From Corynebacterium spheniscorum (GTDB lineage Bacteria; Actinomycetota; Actinomycetes; Mycobacteriales; Mycobacteriaceae), in the NCBI RefSeq assembly GCF_900113445.1, contig NZ_FOPJ01000006.1, positions 1 through 64,000 on the forward strand: DNA of 64,000 nt, given 5' to 3'. Below are positions 29,692 through 39,225 of the stretch, piece by piece (the first letter of the stretch is position 1; every line of letters starts with the position of its first letter). Under the pieces are notes generated by a model that had not been told where the DNA came from, made no database searches, and saw only the letters and a program-made list of their open reading frames with translations. The position numbers and the translations under genes are program-made.

Positions 29692-30765
29692 TTAGTCTTG
29701 TACTCGGAAGTGGGAATTTTCGTGGGTCCAATCACTGACGGTGCCCACATATTCTTCAATGACATCCTCAAGGGTGATGATCCCGATGAGAACCCCACCT
29801 TCACGCACCTGAGCCATGTGCGCAGATTTAAGGTGCAAAGTGTGCAGCGCATCATCGAGCGTGCCATCCGCATCAACAATAAAGAGCGGGCGGATCTCGG
29901 AACGCGGGATGGTATCTCCCAACTTAGAATCCTCTGCCACCATGCGGTTGAGGATGTCCTTGATGTGGACATAGCCAAGATAGGCATCATCGGGGCCGAC
30001 AATGGGGAAGCGGCTAAAGCCGGTATCGCAGACCGCTTGCTCCAATTCGCCTAAGGTGGTGCCGTGTTTCCCGAATTTCAAGGTACGGACCTTCTCTAAT
30101 GGGATCATGACCTCGCGAACACTACGATGCTCAGAGCGAAGGGCTTTAGAGAGTCGGGCATGTTCCTCGGCATCCAAGAGCCCCTCGGAGCGGGATTCTG
30201 CGATCATGTTGGCAAGTTGTTGTTGGTCCACGGTGGAATCCAACTCGTCTTTTTGCTCCACCCCGAAGGCCTGCAGAGTTTTGCGGGCCACCCAGTTTAA
30301 AAACTCAATGAAGGGGCGAGTGATTTTCACCCACAGGATCATTGCTGGTGCCAGCCACATACCTAAGGTTTCGGGTCCGGCAATGGCGATATTCTTAGGC
30401 ACCATTTCGCCGAAAAGAATGTGCAAGAAGGTAATAATCGCCAGCGCAATGATGAAGGAGACCGGGTGAATCCACTCCGCGGGTAAACCAGCGGCGGTAA
30501 AAGGCACTTCAATGAAATGCGCGACGGCCGGTTCGGCGACCTTACCGAGAATCAGAGAACAAATGGTGATGCCGAACTGAGCGCCCGCCAACATGATGGA
30601 TAGGTGCTCGGTAGCGTGCAGCACGCGCGCAGCAGCTGGGCGACCTTGAGCCACCAGAGACTCCAGGCGATCGCGTCGGGAAGATACTAGGGCGAATTCG
30701 CAGGCCACGAAGAAAGCATTAGCGGCGAGCAACGCCACGATCATCAAGATCGTAAAGATAATCAT
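29692..30765 (-). CDS. CNNM/CBS-domain membrane protein (short)
   Basis: 357 residues. N-terminal DUF21/CNNM membrane domain (three to four helices, residues 1 to about 150) and a CBS pair (MIPLEKVRTL... and EIRPLFIVDADGTLDDA...). The CorC_HlyC domain of the family is absent: the chain ends 25 residues after the second CBS. Such proteins are linked to Mg2+/Co2+ efflux. It overlaps the upstream paralogue by 4 nt; the pair may form a heterodimer (inference). Confidence 0.87.
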   Translation of the reverse strand: MIIFTILMIVALLAANAFFVACEFALVSSRRDRLESLVAQGRPAAARVLHATEHLSIMLAGAQFGITICSLILGKVAEPAVAHFIEVPFTAAGLPAEWIHPVSFIIALAIITFLHILFGEMVPKNIAIAGPETLGMWLAPAMILWVKITRPFIEFLNWVARKTLQAFGVEQKDELDSTVDQQQLANMIAESRSEGLLDAEEHARLSKALRSEHRSVREVMIPLEKVRTLKFGKHGTTLGELEQAVCDTGFSRFPIVGPDDAYLGYVHIKDILNRMVAEDSKLGDTIPRSEIRPLFIVDADGTLDDALHTLHLKSAHMAQVREGGVLIGIITLEDVIEEYVGTVSDWTHENSHFRVQD

Positions 30766-32150
30766 GATTGGCTCAGTTCCTCGGCATCCTCATGGCGGAT
30801 GGGCGTCAAAATCACCTTGTCCACGCGGCGATCCTCCATGACTGTCACTCGAGCCAACCAACGCCCGGAAATACCGGAGGTGAACTCGCTCAGCATGGGG
30901 GTATCGCTTTCTGGGAGCAGTACTTTATCTCCTACTTTGGGGATGCGCCCTAAGGTGGCCATCACTAAACCGCCGAGGGTTTCAAAGGGGCCATCTTCCG
31001 GGGCGGCGTAGCCAACTACTTCTTGAAGATCATCGAAGCGCACCAGCCCCGATACTTCCCAGGAAGCACCGAATTGCTGGAAGTCGCGTTCGGCTAAAGC
31101 ATCATCGTGCTCGTCATAAACCTCACCGAGGATCTCTTCCACCACGTCTTCGATGGTGACAATCCCGGCGGTGCCGCCGTATTCATCAGCAACCAACACC
31201 AATTGAGAACCTGCAGCGCGAACCGCATTGAGTACCGCGTCTCCATCCAAGGAAGCCGGAACAGCGGTGATGGGACGCGCGAGATCACGCAGCAGGGTAG
31301 TTGCGCGTTCTCCCTTGGTGACTGCGAAGGCATCTTTGATGTGGACCATGCCAACGGTGTCATCGAGATCGCCATTAACCACCGGGAAGCGTGAGTGACC
31401 CGTTTCTAATGCCATGGCAATGAGATCAGCGACCGAGTCATTAGCTTCGAGGTAATCGATGGTCGATCGCGGGGTCATAATCTCTTCAGCGGTGGTTTCA
31501 CCGAATTGGAGAGAGCGGTCCAGCACTTGTGCGGTAGCGGCATCTAATTCCCCAGATTGCGCGGAATTACGAACCAAAGCCCCAAGCTCCTGGGCGCTAC
31601 GTGCTGAAGCCAATTCATCGGCAGGCTCGATACCGAGTTTACGCACCAAGAAGTTGGCGGACTTATTCATCAAGTTGATGAACCAGGCAAACACGGTATT
31701 AAACCAATTCACCGGGTGCACCACCACACGGGCAGTTTCCAGCGGGAGCGTGATGGCAAGGTTCTTAGGCACCAGCTCACCGAAGACCATGGACAAGGTG
31801 GTGGCCACGAGAAGCGCAAGCACCAAGGCCACAATTGGGGAGGCACCAGGCCCTAGCCCCACCCACTCCAAAGCTGGAGTGAAGTATTGAGCCAGGATGG
31901 GTTCCGCGAGGAAACCTGTTGCCAGGGTAGTGACGGTGATACCAAGTTGGGCACCTGATAGCACGAATGACAGGCGCTGGAAATCACGCTTTACGGCGTG
32001 GGCACTGCGGTCACCACGTTCTTTAACATGGGTTTCCACCGTGGAGCGTTCCAGGCCTGTGAGGGCGAATTCAATTGCCACGAACAGGCCGGTCGATGCC
32101 GTTAAGGCAACGAAGCCCAGGATCGAAAGGATGCTTATAAATATGTCCAT
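30762..32150 (-). CDS. CNNM/CBS/CorC-domain membrane protein (long)
   Basis: 462 residues. DUF21/CNNM transmembrane domain (residues 1 to about 190), CBS pair with IMTPRSTIDYLEAND and VADEYGGTAGIVTIEDVVEEILGEVYDEHD, then a complete CorC_HlyC transporter-associated domain to the end. Known family role: divalent cation (Mg2+, Co2+) efflux or regulation; older annotation is hemolysin. First gene of the CNNM pair. Confidence 0.9.
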   Translation of the reverse strand: MDIFISILSILGFVALTASTGLFVAIEFALTGLERSTVETHVKERGDRSAHAVKRDFQRLSFVLSGAQLGITVTTLATGFLAEPILAQYFTPALEWVGLGPGASPIVALVLALLVATTLSMVFGELVPKNLAITLPLETARVVVHPVNWFNTVFAWFINLMNKSANFLVRKLGIEPADELASARSAQELGALVRNSAQSGELDAATAQVLDRSLQFGETTAEEIMTPRSTIDYLEANDSVADLIAMALETGHSRFPVVNGDLDDTVGMVHIKDAFAVTKGERATTLLRDLARPITAVPASLDGDAVLNAVRAAGSQLVLVADEYGGTAGIVTIEDVVEEILGEVYDEHDDALAERDFQQFGASWEVSGLVRFDDLQEVVGYAAPEDGPFETLGGLVMATLGRIPKVGDKVLLPESDTPMLSEFTSGISGRWLARVTVMEDRRVDKVILTPIRHEDAEELSQS

Positions 32151-32176
32151 CGCTGCTTATGAGCTCGGTGAGTATC

Positions 32177-33514
32177 CTACTTTTCGTGTCGCGTCACACG
32201 AACGCGACGTTTCTTTTTACGCGGGTCTTGCTTAGAAGAACGTGCCTGGGCCCGCGGGTGTTCCCAAGCTGGATTCTTCTTTTGTCGGCGCCTAGCCCCA
32301 GTATCCTTAGCCACCGCGGGTTTATTACCCAGCGGGGGTAAGGGAATTCCAGAAGGAGCCACGGCACCAGTAATTTTCTTCAGCGCACGCGGATCATTGC
32401 GCACATCGACCACCGGGGCATCTACCCCGGCTTTACGCATCAGCGCTTCAACATCTTTTACCTGGTTTTCCATCACACAGGTGACCACCACGCCACTCGC
32501 GCCAGCGCGGGCGGTTCGCCCGGCGCGGTGCAAGTAGGCCTTGTGTTCTGCTGGGGGATCAACGTGCACAACCAGATCAACACCAGCGATATCGATACCG
32601 CGGGCAGCAATATCGGTAGCTACCAACACTGGAATATCACCAGAGGTGAAGCCATCAATCGCATTACGGCGCCCACCTTGGCCCTTATCGCCATGCAAAC
32701 CGATGGCGTTAATACCAGCGGCACGCAACCTTTTCACCTGACGATCCACACCGCGCTTAGTGCGCATAAACATAATCGTGCGGCCAAGACGGCCAGCAAT
32801 CTGAATGAGAATGCGGTTGCGGGATTCCGGACCGCCAACTAGCAGGCGGTAATGCTTCATGGTGTCGACATTGGCTTCCACCGCGGCGGTGGAGTGCGTT
32901 GCCGGGTTATGAAGATAACGACGCACCAATTTATCAACATCGCCATCCAAGGTGGCAGAAAATAGTAGCCGCTGACCATCCTTCGGGGTGCGGTCTAAGA
33001 GTTTCCGGACCTGCGGGATAAAGCCCATATCAGCCATATGGTCAGCTTCATCCAACGCGGTGACCTGCACCTTATCCAGGATGAGGTTGCCGCGTTCCAT
33101 CAGGTCAATGGCACGACCTGGGGTGGCAACCATCAGGTCGCAGGGTGCGGCCAGGCGCCGGATTTGAGCTTTGATATTTTCCCCACCCACGATTTCTACT
33201 AGGCGCAAACCTAATGCCGCGGCACAGGGTTCGAGGCGCTCAGTAATCTGGGTGGCCAGCTCACGGGTGGGTGCAAGCACGAGCCCGCGAGGGTGACCTG
33301 GGATGGAGTGTCCGTGTTTCGCTAAGAGCGTGAGCATGGGCAACCCGAAGGTAAAAGTTTTGCCGGACCCAGTGGGGCCTCGGCCAAGAATGTCGCGGCC
33401 ATTCAGCGCATCAGGGATGGCTGCGGCCTGGATGGGGAAGGGGGAATTAATGCCGTCTTTGGCAAGTACCTGGCAAACCTCTTTAGGGAGGCCCAGTTCA
33501 GCGAACGAAATCAC
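32177..33514 (-). CDS. DEAD-box RNA helicase
   Basis: 445 residues. Motif I GPTGSGKT (about residue 47), motif II DEADHM, SAT, and motif VI HRAGRTARAG are complete. Closest in layout to RhlE-type helicases. The C-terminal 80 residues are basic and low complexity (KKKRRVRVTRHEK end), suited to RNA binding. The GTG start has TACACT six bases upstream and no Shine-Dalgarno, so a leaderless mRNA is likely. Role: RNA remodelling, mRNA decay or ribosome assembly. Confidence 0.92.
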   Translation of the reverse strand: MISFAELGLPKEVCQVLAKDGINSPFPIQAAAIPDALNGRDILGRGPTGSGKTFTFGLPMLTLLAKHGHSIPGHPRGLVLAPTRELATQITERLEPCAAALGLRLVEIVGGENIKAQIRRLAAPCDLMVATPGRAIDLMERGNLILDKVQVTALDEADHMADMGFIPQVRKLLDRTPKDGQRLLFSATLDGDVDKLVRRYLHNPATHSTAAVEANVDTMKHYRLLVGGPESRNRILIQIAGRLGRTIMFMRTKRGVDRQVKRLRAAGINAIGLHGDKGQGGRRNAIDGFTSGDIPVLVATDIAARGIDIAGVDLVVHVDPPAEHKAYLHRAGRTARAGASGVVVTCVMENQVKDVEALMRKAGVDAPVVDVRNDPRALKKITGAVAPSGIPLPPLGNKPAVAKDTGARRRQKKNPAWEHPRAQARSSKQDPRKKKRRVRVTRHEK

Positions 33515-33580
33515 TTGCCCAGTGTAGCCGACATATGGTGAGGACTCTGTTTCTTTAGTACTGTTGACCAGGATTGCTAC

Positions 33581-33599
33581 TTAGGCCAGCCAAAGCAAA
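33581..33599 (+). promoter_or_regulatory. Putative DtxR iron-responsive operator
   Basis: TTAGGCCAGCCAAAGCAAA matches the 19-bp DtxR consensus TTAGGTTAGCCTAACCTAA at 14 positions. It lies 20 nt before the siderophore-interacting protein start, where a bound repressor would block transcription. Confidence 0.55.
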
Positions 33600-33619
33600 G
33601 CAGGAAAGGTCTCAGTTTC

Positions 33620-34363
33620 ATGGGCAGAGGATTATCTGGTTTAGTGCTCAGCGCACTAGGCGCCAAGACCCATAAAGTAACTGTCTTAGACAAACAGCCG
33701 CATGGCGAACATATGCTGCGGATCCATTTTCATAGCGATACGCTGCTAGAACCCGTAGAAGCCCCCGGTGATTGGCTAAGAATGTGGTTCCCAGATGACC
33801 GCGGCAAGCTCTACCAACGCGGCTATACCATGATTAACCCGGATTATTCGGAGGGAACCTTCGACGTCGACATCCTCCAGCACGACCCGCCGGGACCCGC
33901 GGTTCGCTGGGCGCGTCGCTGCGAAGCCGGTGAGGTCATCGAAGCCACCCGCTATTCGGGCAAAGTATTTTCCCTAATCCAGCCTCAGCCTGCGGGCTAC
34001 CTTTTCCTTGGCGATATGACCTCCCTTCCCGCAATTAGAGACCTGGTTGCAGCTATCCCCGAAGAAGTACCGGTTGTTGTCCGCCTCGTGGATCGCGCCG
34101 GGGATGAAGGTGGTGGGGCTACAACCCCAGCTATTCGCGAGAACCTCGACTTCGCGTGGATACCGGAACTTCCCGAAGGCCGCACCTTCCTTCCCACCTT
34201 GGAAGCCGGTGATTTTAGCGGCTGGTACGCCTGGGTGGCCGCAGAAACAGTGGAAACCCGGCTGGCGAAAACAGCGCTATCGCGAGAGCACCTAGTTTCT
34301 GGCCCGCTGCTTCATTCACAGGCCTATTGGATCCGCGGCCGGGCGATGGGAACGGAGAAATAA
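33620..34363 (+). CDS. Siderophore-interacting FAD protein (SIP)
   Basis: 247 residues. SIP family: FAD-binding YQRGYTMINPD (about residue 71), VDILQHDPPGPAVRWAR, GDMTSLPAIRDLV, and the typical end YWIRGR. These reductases free iron from ferric siderophores in the cytoplasm. The gene is followed 2 nt later by an ABC pair similar to IrtA/IrtB. In mycobacterial IrtA the SIP domain is fused to the ABC protein; here it is a separate polypeptide. A DtxR-like box is upstream. Confidence 0.88.
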   Translation: MGRGLSGLVLSALGAKTHKVTVLDKQPHGEHMLRIHFHSDTLLEPVEAPGDWLRMWFPDDRGKLYQRGYTMINPDYSEGTFDVDILQHDPPGPAVRWARRCEAGEVIEATRYSGKVFSLIQPQPAGYLFLGDMTSLPAIRDLVAAIPEEVPVVVRLVDRAGDEGGGATTPAIRENLDFAWIPELPEGRTFLPTLEAGDFSGWYAWVAAETVETRLAKTALSREHLVSGPLLHSQAYWIRGRAMGTEK

Positions 34364-34365
34364 CC

Positions 34366-36042
34366 ATGAATGTTTTAGCGCCGGTGAAAAACACCATCAT
34401 CATTGGTGGAATTATTCGAGGCATCCTCGCACTGGTGGAAATCCTGCCCTTTATTTTCTTCGCCGAGCTCGTCCGACTATTCCTCCTCGCCGCGCCACGC
34501 GAGGAGTTCATCAGAGTAGCCATATATGCGCTGATCGTGCTGGTGGTTTCCGGGCTGGGTAATTTCCTACTGATCACAATCCTGCACTTCATTGACGCAG
34601 CCTTTGCTGCGCAGCTACGTCGCCGGATGCTCAGCGTTTTAGCTGAGGCACCACTAGGGTGGTTCCGGCGCCGCGATTCCTCGGAAGTCCGACAACGTGT
34701 TGGCGATGATGTCGCCGGCTTACATAGCCTCATCGTCCATGGGGTACCGGATGCTGTAGCTGCAGTGGTTACTCCCATCGCGGTACTTATCTACCTCGGC
34801 ATCGTTGATTGGAAAATGATGCTGGTCTTGTTGATCCCGGTGCTGCTTTATGTGGTGGCGATGGCGCGAGAAGGCATCCGAGAAAAAGAAGTCATCTCTG
34901 TGTTACTGCGCCACCGCCTGCAGATGGCCCAGGATGCTCGCCACTTCTTGGCATCTCAGGACACCATCCGAATATTGGGTGATAAATCCATCGTTGATCT
35001 AGAAAGCACCTTGTGGGATACCAGCAAGGTGGTGCACGAAACTCAAGATAAAAGCGCCCAAACCAAAACCGTGTTGATCCTGCTCACTCGCCCAGCAACC
35101 ATGTTGGCGTTGGTAGTACTAGGAGGCTGGCTGCTGAAAGTTGATGCACCAACCGAAGCAGCATTCCTGATCCTCGGTACGGCCTTCGGCGGCCAATTAG
35201 TGACTCTGAGCTTCTCGATGGCCGATATGCTCGCCGGACGAGAAGCCAAAGATTCCATCGAACTCTTATTGGCCACCCCCACCTTGGCGACACTTCATAG
35301 CGAAGCGGAATCTGTGGACACATCGGTATGTTTCCGGGATGTCAGCTTTGACTACCAAGGCCGCCAAGGAGAACAGGCCCTCATCTCGGATCTGAACCTG
35401 GAATTAGCCGCTGGCACCACCACCGCCATTGTTGGTGAATCAGGGGGAGGTAAATCCACCATCGCTGCGCTGCTCGCCAGACTGTGGGATCCACAAAAGG
35501 GCGAGATCAGCATTGGTGGGAAAAATATTGCCGCCATGAGCCAAGAAGAGCTCTACGCAAAGGTCGGTGTATTACTCCAAGACGTACGCCTGGTGCGCGA
35601 TACAGTGGCCGCTAATATTGCGCTCGCCAAACCTGATGCCTCCCGCGAAGAAATCGAAGAAGCAGCCCGTCAAGCCCAAATCCATGAGGAGATCCTGCAA
35701 CTACCTCAAGGCTATGACACGGTAGATCCCCAACTATCCGGCGGACAACGACAACGCATTGGCATTGCCCGCATGTTGGTAGCCAATACTCCCGTGGTGG
35801 TTCTTGATGAACCCACTGCCAGCACCGACTATGACAATGAGCAAGCCATCCACGCGGCGTTGAAGGAATTATTGCGCGGGCGCACCGTGCTTATCATCGC
35901 CCACCGCTTGCACACCCTGCAGGACGCTGATCGGATCCTGGTAGTCAAGGCAGGAAAAATTATTGCCGAAGGCTGCCACGGTGAACTTCTCAGTAGCAAT
36001 GAGACCTACCGCGAACTGTGGGAAAAGGAGAGCATCCAATGA
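34366..36042 (+). CDS. IrtA-like ABC transporter, membrane and ATPase
   Basis: 558 residues. Type IV ABC exporter fold used for siderophore import: six membrane helices (residues 1 to about 290) then an ATPase with Walker A GESGGGKST (about residue 360), signature LSGGQRQR, Walker B VVVLDEPTAS and switch His in AHRLH. Start 34366 follows a GGAG 8 nt upstream. It overlaps its partner by 4 nt and probably heterodimerises with it. Substrate is inferred from the SIP neighbour. Confidence 0.88.
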   Translation: MNVLAPVKNTIIIGGIIRGILALVEILPFIFFAELVRLFLLAAPREEFIRVAIYALIVLVVSGLGNFLLITILHFIDAAFAAQLRRRMLSVLAEAPLGWFRRRDSSEVRQRVGDDVAGLHSLIVHGVPDAVAAVVTPIAVLIYLGIVDWKMMLVLLIPVLLYVVAMAREGIREKEVISVLLRHRLQMAQDARHFLASQDTIRILGDKSIVDLESTLWDTSKVVHETQDKSAQTKTVLILLTRPATMLALVVLGGWLLKVDAPTEAAFLILGTAFGGQLVTLSFSMADMLAGREAKDSIELLLATPTLATLHSEAESVDTSVCFRDVSFDYQGRQGEQALISDLNLELAAGTTTAIVGESGGGKSTIAALLARLWDPQKGEISIGGKNIAAMSQEELYAKVGVLLQDVRLVRDTVAANIALAKPDASREEIEEAARQAQIHEEILQLPQGYDTVDPQLSGGQRQRIGIARMLVANTPVVVLDEPTASTDYDNEQAIHAALKELLRGRTVLIIAHRLHTLQDADRILVVKAGKIIAEGCHGELLSSNETYRELWEKESIQ

Positions 36043-37676
36043 TTCTGCGTGATTTAGCGGCGGTGACCGGCGGACGATATGTTCGCCAATTCATGGCCTT
36101 CGCGGTGGCCTCAGCGATACTCCAAGCAGTAGTGGTGCTCCTGCTTTTCCCACTGCTACAACGCCAATGGACCGGGCACCTAAGAGATGCGATGCCGTGG
36201 GTGCTGGGTTTTGTGGCAGCCACTGCCGGCATGTGGGTTTTAGACCTTATTGCCGGCCGATATGGCCTCCATGCCGGGATGGCCACCATGGATGCACTAT
36301 GCGAGGCCGCCACCCCAGCGGTACGCAATCTACCGTTGGGGCAGATGAACCGCCGCCGCGTGAAGGCTTATGAAAAGCTGATCGCCACTGGTGGTACCGA
36401 GTTTTCCTCCGGCGTTATTTTGGTGATCACCGTGGTGGTCACGGCCTTCGCGTTTAGCATCGCATTAGCCCTGGGCTTAGCAGTCACCGTGTCACCGCTA
36501 ATCGGCACCGTAGTTGGGTTATCCGCAGTGCTACTAGGTCTTTCCCTCTGGGGATCCGGGAAGATCGAAGAAGGCGCAGACCAGCGCTACCATGCCGCCA
36601 ACGCTGACCTAGAAGATCGCTTGGTGGAATTCGCGTGGCTGCAGCCCACCCTGCGCACCAATGGGCGTACCGCTGAAGGCGCAGAACATGTGGAAAAAGA
36701 CATCAAGGAAGCACATTCGCGCACCAAACGCCTCCTGGGGTGGCAGATCCCCGGCGAGATTCTCTTTAACCAAGTACTCCAAATCGTGCTGATCGGGCTT
36801 GCTGCTGTGACCTGGTACGAGTACCAAGTTGGAACGCTTAATAGTGTTTCAGCAGCAGTCATGATTGTGGTTGCCCTGCGCATGATCGAACACATCACTG
36901 CGGTGAATATGCTTTCCTCCGCTGTGCATGGCACCGCCCGTGACCTTCGCAAGATCCGAGAACTCCAGGCCTACGCTGCACTCGATAAGCAAGCAGCACC
37001 CAACCCGGAAGCACCAGCACCACGGGTGGCTTTAAAAAATGTGACAGCCGGCTATGGGGAAGCACTCTTCGACACTGCACGCGCCACCGCCCGCGGCAAC
37101 GTGATCGAGAATCTAAACCTCACCCTGCCCGCTGGAGAAATCACCGTGGTCATGGGGCCAAGCGGTTGTGGAAAATCAACGCTCTTAAAGCTGGTGTCTG
37201 GGCTCCTTGACCCCCTGGAAGGCGATGTGCTCATCGATGGAGAACCCTTAATTGCGGTGGCGCGCCGGGCCCGAAGCACGGTTGTTTTCCAGGACACTGA
37301 GCTGGCTGCCGGAAGTGTGGGGCATAACTTATTGACGGTGAACCCGCAGCTTAGCGAGGAAGAACAACGGGAACTGCTCCGTACCGTGCACCTAGATATC
37401 GCTTTGGATACGAATGTGGGGGAGTTGGGTTCGCAGCTATCCGGTGGTCAGCGTCAACGCTTAGGGATGGCGCGGGCTTTGGCGAAACCCGGGGCTGATA
37501 TTTTGCTCATCGATGAGTCCACCTCAGCGTTGGATAATGTCAATGAGCAATTGTTGTGGCGAACCGTGAAGGAATTGCGCGGAAAGTACACCATCTTCAT
37601 CATTACGCACCGTCCGGCGGCACTTCAGATCGCTGATCATGTGGTGCGCGTGGATTCGCAGATGACAGTCCTCTAG
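36039..37676 (+). CDS. IrtB-like ABC transporter, membrane and ATPase
   Basis: 545 residues. Same layout as the preceding gene: membrane part to about residue 315, ATPase with GPSGCGKST (about residue 378), QLSGGQRQRLGMARAL and ILLIDESTSALD. The Walker B Glu and the switch His (THRPAA) are retained, so both sites may hydrolyse ATP. ATG overlaps the previous stop; AAGGAG lies upstream within the preceding gene. Confidence 0.88.
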   Translation: MILRDLAAVTGGRYVRQFMAFAVASAILQAVVVLLLFPLLQRQWTGHLRDAMPWVLGFVAATAGMWVLDLIAGRYGLHAGMATMDALCEAATPAVRNLPLGQMNRRRVKAYEKLIATGGTEFSSGVILVITVVVTAFAFSIALALGLAVTVSPLIGTVVGLSAVLLGLSLWGSGKIEEGADQRYHAANADLEDRLVEFAWLQPTLRTNGRTAEGAEHVEKDIKEAHSRTKRLLGWQIPGEILFNQVLQIVLIGLAAVTWYEYQVGTLNSVSAAVMIVVALRMIEHITAVNMLSSAVHGTARDLRKIRELQAYAALDKQAAPNPEAPAPRVALKNVTAGYGEALFDTARATARGNVIENLNLTLPAGEITVVMGPSGCGKSTLLKLVSGLLDPLEGDVLIDGEPLIAVARRARSTVVFQDTELAAGSVGHNLLTVNPQLSEEEQRELLRTVHLDIALDTNVGELGSQLSGGQRQRLGMARALAKPGADILLIDESTSALDNVNEQLLWRTVKELRGKYTIFIITHRPAALQIADHVVRVDSQMTVL

Positions 37677-37679
37677 CCA

Positions 37680-37711
37680 GACAAAGCCCATCTGTGTAGA
37701 TGGGCTTTGTC
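37680..37711. terminator. Bidirectional terminator between ABC operon and gnd
   Basis: Perfect 14-bp stem (37680-37693 with 37698-37711) around a GTGT loop, with TTTGG after it on the plus strand. It lies between two convergent genes and can serve both. Confidence 0.9.
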
Positions 37712-37731
37712 TTTGGGGTTAGCAGGAGGGG

Positions 37732-39186
37732 TTATTCCTGCACCTCAGTGCGGTCCCCAGACCACAGGGTGTGGAAGGTACCTTCCTTATCGACGCGCTG
37801 GTAGGTGTGGGCGCCGAAGAAATCGCGCTGACCTTGGATCAATGCGGCAGGCAGGCGCTCTGCGCGCAGGGAGTCATAATAAGACAGCGAGGAGGCAAAC
37901 ACCGGTACCGGTAGGCCCAGCTTGGTGGCGGTGACAACTACGCGGCGCCAGGAATCCATCAGGTCGCCGAGCTCACCCTTGAAGTAGGGGTCTAGCAGGA
38001 GGGATTCGAGCTCCGGGTTAGTGTCATAGGCTTCCCGAATGCGGTTGAGGAACTTCGCGCGAATAATGCAGCCGCCACGCCAAATGGTGGCCAGATCGCG
38101 GGGGTCGACACCCCAATCATGTTCGGCGGAGCCGGCCTTAATTTCATCAAAGCCCTGGGCGTAAGCCACGAGCTTGGAAGCATAGAGCGCGCGGCGGACA
38201 TCCTCGATGAAGGCTTCGCGATCTTCGTGTTCCTCGGCGAAGTCGGCCAGCTGGCCAGAGGGCAGCTGGCCACGAGCGGCTTCGCGTTGGGAGGTAGCAC
38301 CAGAAAGCGCACGGGCGAATACTGCTTCGCCAATGCCGGTGACCGGGATACCCAGATCCAGGGCTGCCTTAACCGTCCAGCGGCCGGTGCCCTTTTGACC
38401 AGCGGCATCAACAATCACGTCGATCAGCGGGCGGCCGGTTTCTTCATCGACCTGGCGCAGTACCTCAGCGGTGATTTCCACGAGGTAGGAGTCAAGGTCG
38501 CCGGTGTTCCATTCGGAGAACACCCCGGCGATTTCTACTGGTTCCATGCCGGCGGCATAGCGCAGCAATTGGTAGGCCTCGCCGATGACCTGCATATCGG
38601 CGTATTCGATGCCGTTGTGCACCATCTTCACAAAGTGTCCGGCACCATCGGGGCCAATGTGGGTAACACAGGGGGTGCCATCAACATGGGCGGCAATGGA
38701 TTCGAGCAGGGGCCCTAGAGACTCATAGGATTTAGCCGGCCCACCGGGCATGATGGCCGGCCCATTAAGGGCGCCTTCTTCACCACCGGAGATACCGGCG
38801 CCGACGAAGTGGAGGCCACGGGCCGCGATTTCTTTTTCGCGACGGATGGTGTCGGTGTATAAGGCGTTGCCACCATCGATGATGATGTCGCCTTCTTCCA
38901 TGGCGTCGGCGAGCTGATTAATGACTGCGTCGGTGGCGGCGCCGGCTTTGACCATGATGATGGCGCGGCGGGGGCGTTCCAAGGAAGCTACGAAGTCTTC
39001 GATGGTTTCTGAGGGGATGAAGTTGCCCTCCTCGCCGTGTTCTTCCATGAGACGGTGGGTCTTTTCCACGCTGCGGTTATACACCGCAACGGTGTGGCCC
39101 TTGTGCGCGAAGTTACGGGCGAGGTTGGAGCCCATTACGGCGAGGCCAACAACACCGATTTCGGCAAGATTCTGCTCAGTAGTCAT
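37732..39186 (-). CDS. gnd: 6-phosphogluconate dehydrogenase
   Basis: 484 residues. NADP-binding GLAVMGSNLARNFAHKGH at the N-terminus (about 13-30), SGGEEGALNGPAIMPGG and catalytic HNGIEY (Lys in FVKMVHNGIEYADMQ), and the C-terminal helical domain. Oxidative pentose phosphate pathway, 6-phosphogluconate to ribulose 5-phosphate plus NADPH. Usual length for the long (about 480 residue) type. Confidence 0.96.
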   Translation of the reverse strand: MTTEQNLAEIGVVGLAVMGSNLARNFAHKGHTVAVYNRSVEKTHRLMEEHGEEGNFIPSETIEDFVASLERPRRAIIMVKAGAATDAVINQLADAMEEGDIIIDGGNALYTDTIRREKEIAARGLHFVGAGISGGEEGALNGPAIMPGGPAKSYESLGPLLESIAAHVDGTPCVTHIGPDGAGHFVKMVHNGIEYADMQVIGEAYQLLRYAAGMEPVEIAGVFSEWNTGDLDSYLVEITAEVLRQVDEETGRPLIDVIVDAAGQKGTGRWTVKAALDLGIPVTGIGEAVFARALSGATSQREAARGQLPSGQLADFAEEHEDREAFIEDVRRALYASKLVAYAQGFDEIKAGSAEHDWGVDPRDLATIWRGGCIIRAKFLNRIREAYDTNPELESLLLDPYFKGELGDLMDSWRRVVVTATKLGLPVPVFASSLSYYDSLRAERLPAALIQGQRDFFGAHTYQRVDKEGTFHTLWSGDRTEVQE

Positions 39187-39225
39187 GGCGACGATGCTAC
39201 TCGCAAAAGATTAAGCTCGTATATC

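Noticed and set aside
29692..32150. Hemolysins
   Set aside because: This is the historic name of the CNNM/CBS family; the domains point to divalent cation transport instead.
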